From Brugia malayi (lineage: Eukaryota; Nematoda; Chromadorea; Rhabditida; Onchocercidae): a stretch of DNA of 57,961 nucleotides. This document shows, piece after piece, positions 1-13,816 of the stretch (position 1 is the first letter of the stretch; each line of letters opens with the position of its first letter). The translations under genes were made by a program, and so were the position numbers. The DNA is taken from assembly GCF_000002995.4 (NCBI RefSeq), contig NW_025062300.1, positions 1 through 57,961 on the forward strand. The letters are read 5' to 3'. The notes below the pieces were generated by a model. That model did not search any database, was not told where the DNA came from, and was given only the letters and a program-made list of their open reading frames with translations.

Positions 1-3000
1 TGTAGAGAAATGGTATGAGTTAATGAATTAATCAATATGTCTTCTAGTGATATTGTTATACTAGCAGAGAAGAGGCATGAATTAATCAAAATGTCTTCTA
101 GTGATATTGTTATATCTGTAGAGAAATTGTATGAGTTAATGAATTAATCAAAATGTCTTCTAGTGATATTTTTATACTAGCAGAGAAGTGGCATGAACTA
201 AACAAAATGTCTTCTAGTGGTATTATTATATTTGCAGAGAAGTGGCATGAATTAATAAAATGACTTCTAGTGATATTGTTATATCTGTAGAGAAATGGTA
301 TGAGTTAATGAATTAATCAAAATTTCTTCTAGTGATATTGTTATATCTGTAGAGAAATGGTATGAGTTATTGAATTAATCAATATGTCTTCTAGTGATAT
401 TGTTATATTTGCAGAGAAGTGGCATGAATTAATCAAAATGTCTTCTAGTGGCATTGTTATATCTGAAAAGAAGTGGAACGGGTTAATGAAGTAATCAAAA
501 CGTCTTCTAGTGATATTGTTATATTTGCAGAGAAATAGTATAAGTTAATGAAGTAATCAAAACGTCTTCTCTGATATTGTTTTATTTGCAGAGAAGGTGC
601 ATGAATTAATCAAAATGCCTTCTTGTAATATTGTTATATTTGCAGAGAAGTGGCATGAATTAATGAAAATGACATCTAGTGATATTGTTATATCTGTGGA
701 GAAATGGTATGAGTTAACGAATTAATCAAAATGTATTCTAGTGATATTGCTATATTTGCAGAGAAGTGGCATGATCAAAAAATCTTCTAGTGATATTGTT
801 ATATCTGTAGAGAAATGGTATGAGTTAATGAATAAATCAAAATGTCTTCTAGTGGTATTATTATATTTGCAGTGAAGTGGCATGAATTAATCAAATGTCT
901 TCTAGTGATATTGTTATATCAGCAGCGAAGTGACATGAATTGATCGAAATGTCTTCTGATATTGTTATATCAGCTGCGAAGTGACATGAAATGATCGAAA
1001 TGCCTTCTAGTGATATTGTTATATCAGCAGCGAAGTGACATGAATTAAAAAAAAATGCCTTCTAGTGATATTGTTATATTTGCAAAGAAGTGGCACGAAT
1101 TAATAAATATGACTTCTAGTGACATTGTTATATCTATAGAAAAATTGTATGAGTTAATGAATTAATCAAAATGTCTTCTAGTGATATTTTTATACTAGCA
1201 GAGAAGTGGCATGAATTAATCAAAATATCTTCTAGTGATATTGTTATATTTGCAGAGAAGTGGCATGAATTAATCAAAATGTCTTCTAGTGGTATTATTA
1301 TATTTGCTGAGAAGTGGCATGAATTAATCAGAATGTCTTCTAGTGATATTGTTATATCTGCACAGAAATGACATGAGTTAATGAATGAATCAAAATATCT
1401 TCCAGTGATATTGTTATATCTGTAGAGTAATTGTATGAGTTAATGAATTAAAAAAATGTCTTCTAGTGACTTTGTTATATTTGCAGAGAAGTGGCATGAA
1501 TAATCAAAATGACTTCTAGTGATATTGTTATATTTGCAGAGAAGTGGCATGAATTAATAAAAATGTCTTCTAGTGATATTGTTATATTTGCAGAGAAGTG
1601 GCATGAATTAATCAAAATGTCTTCTGATGATATTGTTATATTTGCAGAGAAGTGGCACGTATTAATAAAAACGACTTCTAGTGATTTTGTTATATCTGCA
1701 CAGAAATGACATGTGTTAATGAATGAATCAGATTATCTTCTAGTGATAATGCTATATTTGCAGAGAAGTGGCATGAATCAATAAAAATGTCTTCTAGTGA
1801 TATTGTTATATTTGCAGAGAAGTGGCATGATTTAATCAAAATGTCTTCTAGTGATGTTGCTATATTTGCAGAGAAGAGGCATGAATTAATAAAAATGTCT
1901 TCTAGTGGTATTATTATATTTGCAGAGAAGTGGCATGAATTAGTAAAAATGACTTCTAGTGATATTGTTATATCTGTAGAGAAATTGTATGAGTTAATGA
2001 ATTAATCAAAATGTCATCTAGTGATATTGTTATACTAGCAGAGAAGTGGCATGAATTAATCAAAATATCTTCTAGTGATATTGTTATATTTGCTGAGAAG
2101 TGGCATGAATTAATCAAAATGTCTTCTAGTGGTATTATTATATTTGCTGAGAAGTGGCATGAATTAATCAAAAATGACTTCTAGTGATATTGTTATATCT
2201 GCACAGAAATGACATGAGTTAATGAATGAATCAAAATATCTTCTAGTGATATTGTTATATCTGTAGAGAAATGGTATGAGTTAATGAATTAATCAAAATG
2301 TCTTCTAGTGACATTGTTATATCAGTGGAGAAGTGACATGAATTAATCAAAATGTCTTCTAGTGATGTTGTTATATTTGCAGAGAAGTGGCATGATCAAA
2401 AAATCTTCTAGTGATATTGTTATATCTGTAGAGAAATGGTATGAGTTTATGAAATAATCAAAATGTCTTCTAGTGATATTGTTATATTTGCAGAGAAGTG
2501 GCATGAATTAATAAAAATGTCTTCTAGTGGTATTATTATATTTGCAGTGAAGTGGCATGAATTAATCAAAATGTCTTCTAGTGATATTGTTATATCTCTG
2601 GAGTTTTGGTATGAATTAATCAATTAATCAATATGTCTTCCAATGATATTGTTTTATCTGTAGAGAGATGTTGTGAGTTAATGAATTAAAAGTGTCTTCT
2701 AGTTATATTGTAATATCGATAGGAAAAGGCGTGAGTTTATGATGTAATCAAAATGTCTTCAGGTGACATTGTTATATCTGAAAAGAAATGGAACGGTTAA
2801 TGAAGTAATCAAAACGTCTTCTAGCGATATTGTTATATTTGCAGAGATATGGTATGAGTTAATGGAATTAATCAAAATGTCTTTTAGTTTTATTGTTATA
2901 TTTGCAGAGAAGGGGCATGAATTAATCAAAATGTCTTCAAGTGATATTGTTATATCGATAGAGAAATGGTATGAGTTAATGAAGTAGTCAAAATGTCTTC

Positions 3001-3545
3001 TAGTGATATTATTATATTTGCAGAGGAAGGGGATGAATTAATCAAAATATCTTCAAGTGATATTGTTATATCGGTAGAGAAATGGTATGAGTTAATGAAG
3101 TAGTCAAAATGTCTTCTAGTGATATATTATATTTGCAGAGAAGGGGCATGAATTAATCAAAATATCTTCAAGTGATATTGTTATATCTGATGAGAAATGG
3201 TATGAGTTAATGAAGTAATCAAAACGTCTTCTAGTGGTATTATTATATTTGCAGTGAAGTGGCATGAATTAATCAAAATGTCTTCTTGTGATTTTGTTAT
3301 ATTTGCAGAGAAATTGTATGAGTTAATGAAGTTATCAAAACGACTTCTCTGATATTGTTATATTTGCAGAGAAGTGGCATGAATTAATCAAAATGTCTTC
3401 TAGTGATATTGCTATATCTCTGGAGAATTGGTATGATTTAATCAATATGTCTTCAAATGATATTGTTTTATCTGTAGAGAGATGGTGTGTGTTAATGAAT
3501 TAAAAGTGTCTTCTAGTAATATTGTAATATCGATAGGAAAAGGCG
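1..3545 (+). repeat. Satellite array, 54/62-bp monomers (left block)
   Basis: Head-to-tail tandem repeat filling the left edge. Every monomer carries the core cttctagtgatattgttata. Two length classes alternate irregularly: a 54-bp form ending gcatgaatt and a 62-bp form in which an extra 8 bases (gttaatga) lie after the atga. Because 54 is divisible by 3, runs of the short form stay open in one frame and read as an 18-residue repeat (for example MSSSDIVIFAEKWHELIK); the 62-bp form brings in a stop. These short reading frames are by-products, not genes. Variant subgroups are visible, for example units with agcagcgaagtgacatgaat near 920-1050. The array ends directly against the actin A duplicated block. 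The same family recurs at 43055-57961. Single-base indels are rarer here than in the right-hand array. Confidence 0.95.
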
Positions 3546-4206
3546 TGAAGATAAAAGATAAAAGCTAATATTCTTCTCATACATATTCAATGCTAATATT
3601 CAAAAACGACAACAATTGCCATTTTACAACGAATATTATTAGTATTATTTGAGAGAATGTACTGAAAATGAGTGAATGATACTAGCTTTAGTCTTATTTT
3701 ATAGAATCTGTTTCTGTCCATAAAATCTGTTGTAATTTGTGCTGAAATACCATACAAATAAATTAATTACCCATTAGAGAAGGTTTTTCTGCTATCTAGC
3801 TGGTCAAATGTTTATCTAGAGAAGTTAAGATAACAAATCATATGCCTCTATCTTTTTGGCAAAGATGTCTAGAAATTACCCCATCAGTACACTTTGGAAT
3901 TTCTGATTACGAAAAGAGGATGAAAAATCTGAAAAGAAATATTCCTTCTTTAATAAGAAATATCGTAACATAATCTTACAAAAAATTATAGTTGATAACT
4001 TTCGTAAACTTTATTTGAAGGAAACGAGTCATTTCATCGACTATCACAAAGCAAAAGTCCGCAGTGGACAGTGATTATTATACAGGATGGGAAATATGAA
4101 TGACTACGCATAATAAATAATCTTTATTTCAAATGCTAAAAAAAAGCCACAAAAACCTTTACTAAAGTTTTTTTTTTTTGTATTATCAAATAAGCCAAGA
4201 AATTGA

Positions 4207-4212
4207 TTTATT
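4207..4212 (-). terminator. Poly(A) signal AATAAA for actin A
   Basis: AATAAA on the minus strand (tttatt on plus), about 245 nt downstream of the actin A stop codon. The same site is present in copy B because the 3' flank is shared. Another match lies near 4130, so the used site is uncertain. Confidence 0.4.
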
Positions 4213-4455
4213 TCAACAAGAAGAAGTTGTTTAACGACCAGAAACAGCACATATACTCAGTTCATATGCGAGCTATTGCAAATTTTTGGTAGTAAAAGAA
4301 ATGAAGTAGGGAGTAGAAACTGATATTACAGCTTAAAAACATATTCTGCGCAAGGTTAAAATGCGAACACGTCGCCCAGCTAGCGTGAACGCAGAATATA
4401 CGCAACTCATCACATTGAGTTGCTCCCTTGCGAACAAATTTTTGATTATAGTTTT

Positions 4456-8117
<3,662 letters not shown>

Positions 8118-8122
8118 AAAAT
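8118..8122. repeat. Target-site duplication AAAAT (left)
   Basis: AAAAT directly before the TGTCG end of the left LTR; the same five bases follow the CGACA end of the right LTR at 13812-13816. Five bases is within the usual range for BEL/Pao integration and fixes both element ends. Confidence 0.85.
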
Positions 8123-8386
8123 TGTCGTGAAAGGTTGTCTGTGTAATAAACCAAAAAAACTAGATTTAAAGAGAGATAATTTAAGATACTTTAAGATTGT
8201 TTTACAATGTCTGAAGAGTCGGAAGTGTCTAAAATAAATTGAGAATTTACAATGTGAGAACTGAACGTATCAATGATGAAAATCACATGTGAAAAATCTT
8301 AAGAAATTCGATTTATGTAGAGATAATTTATGATATTATGGGATTATTTTTAGATAGGAGTTTTTGCGATGTTATAATTCGCGACA
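8123..8386 (-). repeat. Left LTR (3' LTR of element), 264 bp, internally deleted
   Basis: Begins tgtcgtgaaaggttgtctg like the right LTR, then jumps straight to tgtaataaacc, so about 294 bp present in the right LTR are missing. The remainder matches the right LTR with two substitutions (near 8193 and 8365). Both LTRs are normally copied from one template, so a one-sided deletion must have arisen after insertion or in assembly. Confidence 0.9.
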
Positions 8387-8499
8387 CTCTCAAAAGGGGG
8401 AGAGGAAGATGTAACTTTGAGAGAGTGATTTTGAGGTATATAGTTAAATGTATGGACTTTAATGGGTGGGATTTCTTTAGTTTGGAATTGTGTGTGTGC

Positions 8500-9184
8500 T
8501 AATTCTGTAAGGAGAGTAATGATGGTAGCTTGATTTGGACTTCGTTTTGAAGTATGACAAAAGAGGGATTGAACTAATCTAAATTTCCACTTCAGAATGA
8601 CAAAAATAGTTAATATTGTTGCAATAATTATACAGGTAAAATCAATTTCCAGTGTGTTATCATATTTTCAAATTCATCTTCTATCGGTAGAACAATTTCG
8701 TTGAATTTCCTTTCCATTTGTTCGATAATTTCTTCTCCTTCTTCAGAAATTTCTTGCCAGAAGAATTCATCTTTCATTTGATGTGGTATTGAATTGATTG
8801 TTTTTTGGTTTTGAGTTAAGATTTCTAATTCTGCATTGATTCTTTCAATTTCAAACTAACTTATCAATTCTCCTTTGAATACGATGTTTTCGATTGTCGG
8901 TCGTTCTGATTTGCAAGGAGCCACCATCAAATTTCGTTAATTCTTTTAGCTATCACATCGTTTCTTTGAAGTATTAGTTTCGTGGCAAGGGTAGGATTGC
9001 AGGATCGAACCTTTTATTAGGAGACTTTTCATCATCAATAGTTTATTTGTTACTCTTCGTTTGAATGTTGTAGTAAAGTTCGAGTCATCTTCAACATCTA
9101 CTTCAATAACTATATCGCCTTGCATTAAAAGTGGAGAGGTGAATCTACAATTTTTGGTGTTTAATACAGGGGGGTTTTCATTAA
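8500..9184 (-). pseudogene. Possible env-like remnant of the BEL element
   Basis: Between the last recognisable pol segment and the left LTR the minus strand holds broken reading frames. One short frame includes ENPPVLNTKNC followed by an acidic stretch. Nearer the LTR there is a hydrophobic segment of about 15 residues (8590-8634, CIIIATILTIFVILK) followed by a basic tail, like a membrane anchor. Some nematode BEL elements, such as Ascaris Tas and C. elegans Cer7-like elements, carry an envelope-type gene in this position; that is established knowledge, whereas assigning this remnant to it is inference. The pieces lie in different frames and cannot make a protein. It could equally be anonymous non-coding sequence. 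Confidence 0.35.
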
Positions 9185-9679
9185 TTATAAGCGATGCCTG
9201 AAGTGGTTGTTATATTTTGCAGCTTTGAATCTTCCGGTCCTTCGATACAAACAATGATTGGTTGTATCATTGCTATTCCATATGATAATGCTTGTATTTG
9301 TTATACGTTCACCTTCATCTAGATATAGATTCCATTTTTCCTTTTCTTCCTCCGTTAGCATTTGTGATTGGGCCTGTCTGATCAGCATAGTCTCTGCTAT
9401 ATCGTAATCAACTTTAGTCATATAATTCTTTTTTACGGATAATGGTTCTAGCCACACTAATTTCTTTTTGCAGGTTTGTTTAATAAATCTAAAAGTCCAA
9501 ACAGTTACTCGAACTAGTTTTGTCCAACTGCTGAAGCGACATACGTCAATAAATTCAATTATATTCCTTTTAAAGGTTTGAGTCATCTTTGTTAAATTCA
9601 AAGCAATTGCTTCTGCAAATTCATCGTTTCCTGAATAGCGAAGTTTGCACTTTGGCCATTCAGATTTCTTGAGTTCCAA
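9185..9679 (-). pseudogene. BEL pol fragment: linker between RNase H and integrase
   Basis: Open frame of 164 codons. Its first part is typical of the conserved BEL/Pao linker: RFSSWTKLVRVTVWTFRFI, then AETMLIRQAQSQ. After KWNLYLDE (about 9320) family similarity stops, and the zinc-binding HHCC and DDE integrase core expected next are absent. The remaining residues include N-D-T-T and look unlike pol. This suggests a deletion joining pol to a downstream region. Confidence 0.75.
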
Positions 9680-10055
9680 CCATCGAGGTCCTTTCCACCA
9701 TTGTTTACAATTTTGGAGTTTAAGTGGTGATACTCCTTTGGTGGCTATATCTGCTGGATTTTGATCACTTGGTATGTAATTTAATTCGAAGTTAGATTTC
9801 CTTATTTCTTCTATGCGATTTTGTACAAATCTGGGAAGCAGCTTTGTATAATTCTAGATCCATCAAAAAACACATTTTGAATCTTTAATTGGAGCAATTC
9901 GAGATTTAGCATAAATCAAGAATGAATTCGAATATGTGTTTTGATATCCATGATTGAGAACATGAATAGCTGCAGAATAGGCAACTTTCGAAGCGTCAGT
10001 AAATATATGGAATTCTGTTAATTGTGAAGTTTCCGTTATAAATCTTGGTGAGAAT
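9680..10055 (-). pseudogene. BEL RNase H remnant, frame-broken
   Basis: Minus-strand pieces FTDASKVAYSAAIHVL (start of the BEL RNase H domain, first catalytic Asp) and NRIEEIRKSNF followed by PSDQNPADIATKG (its C-terminal end) are recognisable. Between them about 80 residues of the family, including the IPRLEL-type segment, are missing and stops occur in the joining sequence, so the domain is dead. It continues into the linker at 9185-9679. Confidence 0.75.
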
Positions 10056-10460
10056 TTACCATTCTTTGATGAGATTTATCCACTGCTGTTCGTCCTGTTT
10101 GTTTAAAGATTGATCCCATGGAATGTTTTCTTTCCATAAGTGTTGTATGAATAATTTAAGTTTGATCATTATAGGAACGAGAAGACCCAATGGATCGTAT
10201 TGGGAGGCTATGAATTGTAGGATAGTCCTCTTTGTTAAACTTTTTCCTATCCATGGTTTCAGTGTCACACGGATGATATCTCGTTCATGATTCCATTTAA
10301 GACCATGAAAATTTTCCTGGTTTGTTTGGCTTAGGTCACATTCAGGTATTCTTTCATTAAATTCTTCGTCATTTGAAAGGAATTCTCTTATGTTCATCGA
10401 TGCTTCACCAAAAAATTTCTTTCGTTCTTTTATATTTATATAAGGCCTCTTCTGTTCCAT
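10056..10460 (-). pseudogene. BEL reverse transcriptase, C-terminal (A17-type) segment
   Basis: Open frame of 134 codons with the marks of the BEL RT connection region: [16 protein letters not shown], then [20 protein letters not shown] and LWKENIPWD. It overlaps the palm segment at 10405-10460 in a different frame, so one frameshift separates them. Confidence 0.85.
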
Positions 10461-10952
10461 TAGCTGATATAATAACGTTGTCTACGTATAAGTTCTTTCT
10501 TATCTCCCATGCCAGTTCACTACCATGATTTTCTAGGTGGTAATTTAATGTTGCTGCTAATAAGAAGGGTGAGGATATTATTCCAAAAGGAACTCTCTTA
10601 AATCGGTAACGTTTTATATTTTCATTGGTTAGTTCTTTATCAATATAATCCAACCAAAGAAAACGTGTACAATTTCTTTCCTCATTTTGTAGTTCTAGTT
10701 GTAAAAATGCCTTTTCGATATCAGCGGTTATTACTATTTTCATCATCCGAAACGTAATATTACTCCAACTAAATCCGGTAACATTACTGGATCTCGATAT
10801 AGTACTTCATTTAAGCTTTTAAAACCTTTGTGATGTGCTGAGGCATCATATACTATTCTTAATTTAGTTGTTGATTTACTAGGAGTTAATACTTCATGAT
10901 GTGGTAAGTAATGAATAACGCCTACCTCATCCTTTTGGAGGTACTTCTTCAA
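10405..10952 (-). pseudogene. BEL reverse transcriptase, fingers and palm
   Basis: Two adjoining frames: 10952-10743 contains HYLPHHEVLTPSKSTTKLR and VYDASAH; 10746-10405 contains motif [10 protein letters not shown], motif [15 protein letters not shown] and motif C YVDNV. The second catalytic Asp of the usual YxDD is Asn; whether this is inactivating or a lineage variant cannot be decided here. The junction of the two frames is a frameshift within the palm. Confidence 0.88.
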
Positions 10953-12331
10953 TTATACCTGAGTGTAGTTGATCCATAAAGTATTTGATGATATGAATGG
11001 AGATTTGAATTATGTTGTAGGCGGTTGATCAAATTCTTCAATCGTCCCAGACATAATCCATAATTATTGCTTATTTTTGTGGAGTCTTTCCATGGCCAAC
11101 AAACTGATATCTTCCACACCCTGCTTGGATGATGGTCCGTTTGAAATGCTTTAAAGCTTGATCCATCATCATCATCTTGAGGTGATTCTTGGATACCAAT
11201 CGTCTCTAATTTCCAAAATTTTTCTAGCTCCGTGCTAATATTGACGTTTGTAGAATATACTACTTCTTTAGGATATAATTCGTTCTTGCAGAGTTTCTTA
11301 ATATCTCCACTTCCAGCAATCATTGGACCAACTTTTGATTGAACCAACATATGTCCTGATTTCAATTCCCTAATTTCTCGTAGGTTAATAAATTTGAAAA
11401 AATAGTCAGCTCCAATCAATACGTCAGGTTTTTTCCAATAATTTGTCAAATTTTGAATTTGAAATTCATTCGATGTCTCCACTACCTGCAGTTCGTTTGT
11501 TAGATAATCAATTATATTTGCTTGTAGTTGTATGATTTCGCTTTCGGTAGTTAGCACATTTAGTTGTATGCGAGCAGTGGGACATGATTTCGGTTCTTTC
11601 ATACCAAATGGAGCTATTCTCATAATTTGAGTTTCTGTTTCGGTTAACTTTAATTGACGTGATAATTTTTTGGAGATGAAGGAGAGTTGCGATCCAATAT
11701 CAAATAATGCAAGGGTATTTTGTTGTAGTTGAGGTTGTGATGGATTAAAAACCTTTATCTCCTTACATAAAAGTAAGGTTTCCTTTGTCTGTTTGGATCG
11801 AGTTGTTAATGTGGAGTTATAGAGAGAAGTTGAACAATCCTTTCGTTTCGAAGGTCCAATTCTTTCATGCTCTTCATTTCTTTGAGACATTGTATTGTTT
11901 AAAGAAAGTGAATTCCTTTTATTACATAAAGCACTATTATGTGAGCTTTTGCAATAAAAACATTGTTTTTTGACATTACAATTCTGTCCTTTGTGACTGT
12001 CTCTAAGACAAATAGTACATTTCTTCAACACTTTGAGACGACTAAGCCGAGCATTGAGAGTTGTGTAGTTCACGCAATCGCTGTCCCAATGATCTTGATT
12101 GCAAAATACACATGGTCGTCTTTTCGTTGTTGTAATTTTCGAAGTATTTTGATTATCTTTTATTGTCGACAATGCTGAAGTTCCTCCGGGATTGTATCGT
12201 TGTTTTTGTTCCGGTTTGGTAGTTGTAGATTTAATATTGAGTTGAGTGAGTGAATGTTGACAGTTTCTAATCTGTTCATTCACATTAACTAAACTTGTTA
12301 AAAAAAGTTTCTTAGTTTGAGAATTGACCAA
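10949..12331 (-). pseudogene. BEL gag C-terminus, zinc knuckles and protease
   Basis: Longest frame of the element, 460 codons. Three Cys/His knuckles of BEL type lie near residues 70-135 (for example CVFCNQDHWDSDC and CFYCKSSHNSALC). The retropepsin-like active site reads FDIGSQLSFIS near residue 210, with Ile where DTG/DSG has Thr/Ser, so catalysis is doubtful. A DUF1758-like segment follows (IGADYFFKF, MLVQSKVGPMIAGSG), then FWKLETIGI, the usual BEL bridge to RT. The apparent N-terminus is not a true start: the frame continues that of the upstream gag piece after a break in a run of seven T at about 12300. Confidence 0.88.
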
Positions 12332-12990
12332 GGCATGTCCTTCTTCTTGTGTTTATATATTTTATTTAATATCCATAATGGCAACTTGCTCTCGATCAAG
12401 ATTTCAATATTTGAATGTTCGAGGCTTTCTCCTAGAGCTTCTAACTGGCGCAGTACTCGTTCTATATTTTCAATTGTTCCAATCCATTCTCTTTCATTTC
12501 GTTTAATTGATTGGAGTTCGTTGTAGAGTAATGTTGTTACTATTGAGTGATCGCCATATTTTTCATTGAGCAGTTTTCTGATGACTTCATAATTCTCTGG
12601 AGCTATATCATATCCAGATATTGCTTGTAGAGCCTTTCCTTTAAGACATGAGTACAAGTAATTCAATTTTTGTATTTCTGGAATCGCTTGTGTGTGGACT
12701 GCTGCGTTAAAACTGCTCCAAAATTGTCGCCATTGTCTAGGGTTCTCCATCGAAAGTAGGGAGCGATAAATGAGGAAGATTTACATTAATATTTGAAGAA
12801 GGAGTAAATTTTGCCTCTTCTTTTGTTTGTTTGTTCGTCAACTCCTTTGAGAGTCGCATTAAGTTTTGGTCGGCTTCATCTTTGTGCATTGTTAGTGTTA
12901 TTACCGTTTCCTTTCCTTCGTGCTCTAATTGAAATATTCCTTGGTCGCCTTCTGTTACTGCTTTGTATTTTTCTTTTTTTCATTGTGACG
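12298..12990 (-). pseudogene. BEL gag N-terminal region (DUF1759-like), frame-broken
   Basis: The main piece, 12750-12298, carries the BEL gag pattern QWRQFWSSFNAAVH and KLNYLYSCLKGKALQAI. Upstream, in another frame, 12800-12737 supplies the conserved lead-in NLPHLSLPTFDGE, so one base was gained or lost around 12740. That frame runs open back to about 12990, where a run of seven A introduces a stop close to a possible ATG. At the downstream end the frame is lost in a homopolymer T tract. Confidence 0.8.
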
Positions 12991-13227
12991 ATTTGTTGAG
13001 TATATGTGAACCATTTATCGTTGATAGATTCAAGCGTAGTTACGCATAATTAGATTCTTCGATGTTTATCTTCTAACACTCTTTTTCCTATTACATAAAA
13101 ATCTTTTTTTTTTCTATTGTCATATTTGGTTCTGGAGAATTGATTTCCAGTTGATTTATTTCTTTAAGAAGATTGACTAACCTTTCCTTTGCCGGTTGAT
13201 GGCTTGCAATAATATGGCTTGACATGT

Positions 13228-13245
13228 TCCCGGCTCGTGGCACCA
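13228..13245 (-). other. Primer-binding site of the BEL element
   Basis: On the plus strand tcccggctcgtggcacca looks like a tRNA 3' end with CCA; on the element strand it is the matching PBS beginning TGGTGCC. It lies eight bases inside the 5' LTR. The tRNA cannot be named with confidence from 18 bases. Confidence 0.65.
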
Positions 13246-13253
13246 ATAAATTT

Positions 13254-13811
13254 TGTCGTGAAAGGTTGTCTGGTTGATACTCGAATAGTTACAATACAGT
13301 AGGAAAATTAATAAACCTTTATTTTTCGCAAACGTAGTATTAATAAACAGAGCAATAAAATTAAGAGAGAAGAAATTTATATTAAAGAAGAAGATCGGAG
13401 AAATTGATATTGGTTAACAGAGTAGTAGTCGTCCTTAAAGACAATAATAATTGTAGTTTTTTAGGATTGAATTTTATATGAGTGGTAATTGGGCGTGTCT
13501 AAGATAAAAATGTGAAGAATCGGAAATGTTCATGAGAATTGAAAATTTATGATATGAGATTACATGTGTAATAAACCAAAAAAACTAGATTTAAAGAGAG
13601 ATAATTTAAGATACTGTAAGATTGTTTTACAATGTCTGAAGAGTCGGAAGTGTCTAAAATAAATTGAGAATTTACAATGTGAGAACTGAACGTATCAATG
13701 ATGAAAATCACATGTGAAAAATCTTAAGAAATTCGATTTATGTAGAGATAATTTATGATATTATGGGATTATTTTTAGATAGGAGTTTTCGCGATGTTAT
13801 AATTCGCGACA
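13254..13811 (-). repeat. Right LTR (5' LTR of element), 558 bp, full length
   Basis: Bounded by TGTCG (13254) and CGACA (ending 13811), flanked outside by AAAAT. It contains the ~294 bp that the left LTR lacks, so it is taken as the complete form. It holds the promoter side of the element because transcription runs on the minus strand. Confidence 0.9.
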
Positions 13812-13816
13812 AAAAT
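13812..13816. repeat. Target-site duplication AAAAT (right)
   Basis: Pairs with AAAAT at 8118-8122. Confidence 0.85.

Larger units (their letters stand above)
8123..13811 (-). mobile_element. BEL/Pao LTR retrotransposon, defective
   Basis: LTR element in the intergenic DNA between the two actin genes, with coding direction on the minus strand. The ends are TGTCG..CGACA, both LTRs are present and flanked by AAAAT. In order from the 5' LTR: primer-binding site, gag, zinc knuckles, aspartic protease, reverse transcriptase, RNase H, the linker that precedes integrase, then a short tail. Family call rests on the gag (DUF1759-like), protease (DUF1758-like) and Peptidase_A17-type RT features, all typical of BEL/Pao. 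There are at least four frame breaks, a deletion inside RNase H, no integrase core, and an internal deletion in the left LTR. The two LTRs differ at only two substitutions over about 245 alignable bases, so insertion is recent relative to the coding decay. Confidence 0.93.

Noticed and set aside
1171..2171. Short repeat-peptide reading frames in the satellite, on both strands
   Set aside because: They are by-products of a 54-bp monomer (divisible by 3) and are broken by every 62-bp unit; no start context, splice sites or gene structure.
1..3545. CRISPR-like array
   Set aside because: Head-to-tail monomers without unique spacers, in a eukaryotic context; satellite DNA.
8387..8410. Polypurine tract of the BEL element
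   Set aside because: The purine-rich strand here is the plus strand, the wrong one for a minus-strand element; only a short GAGAG lies next to the LTR on the element strand.
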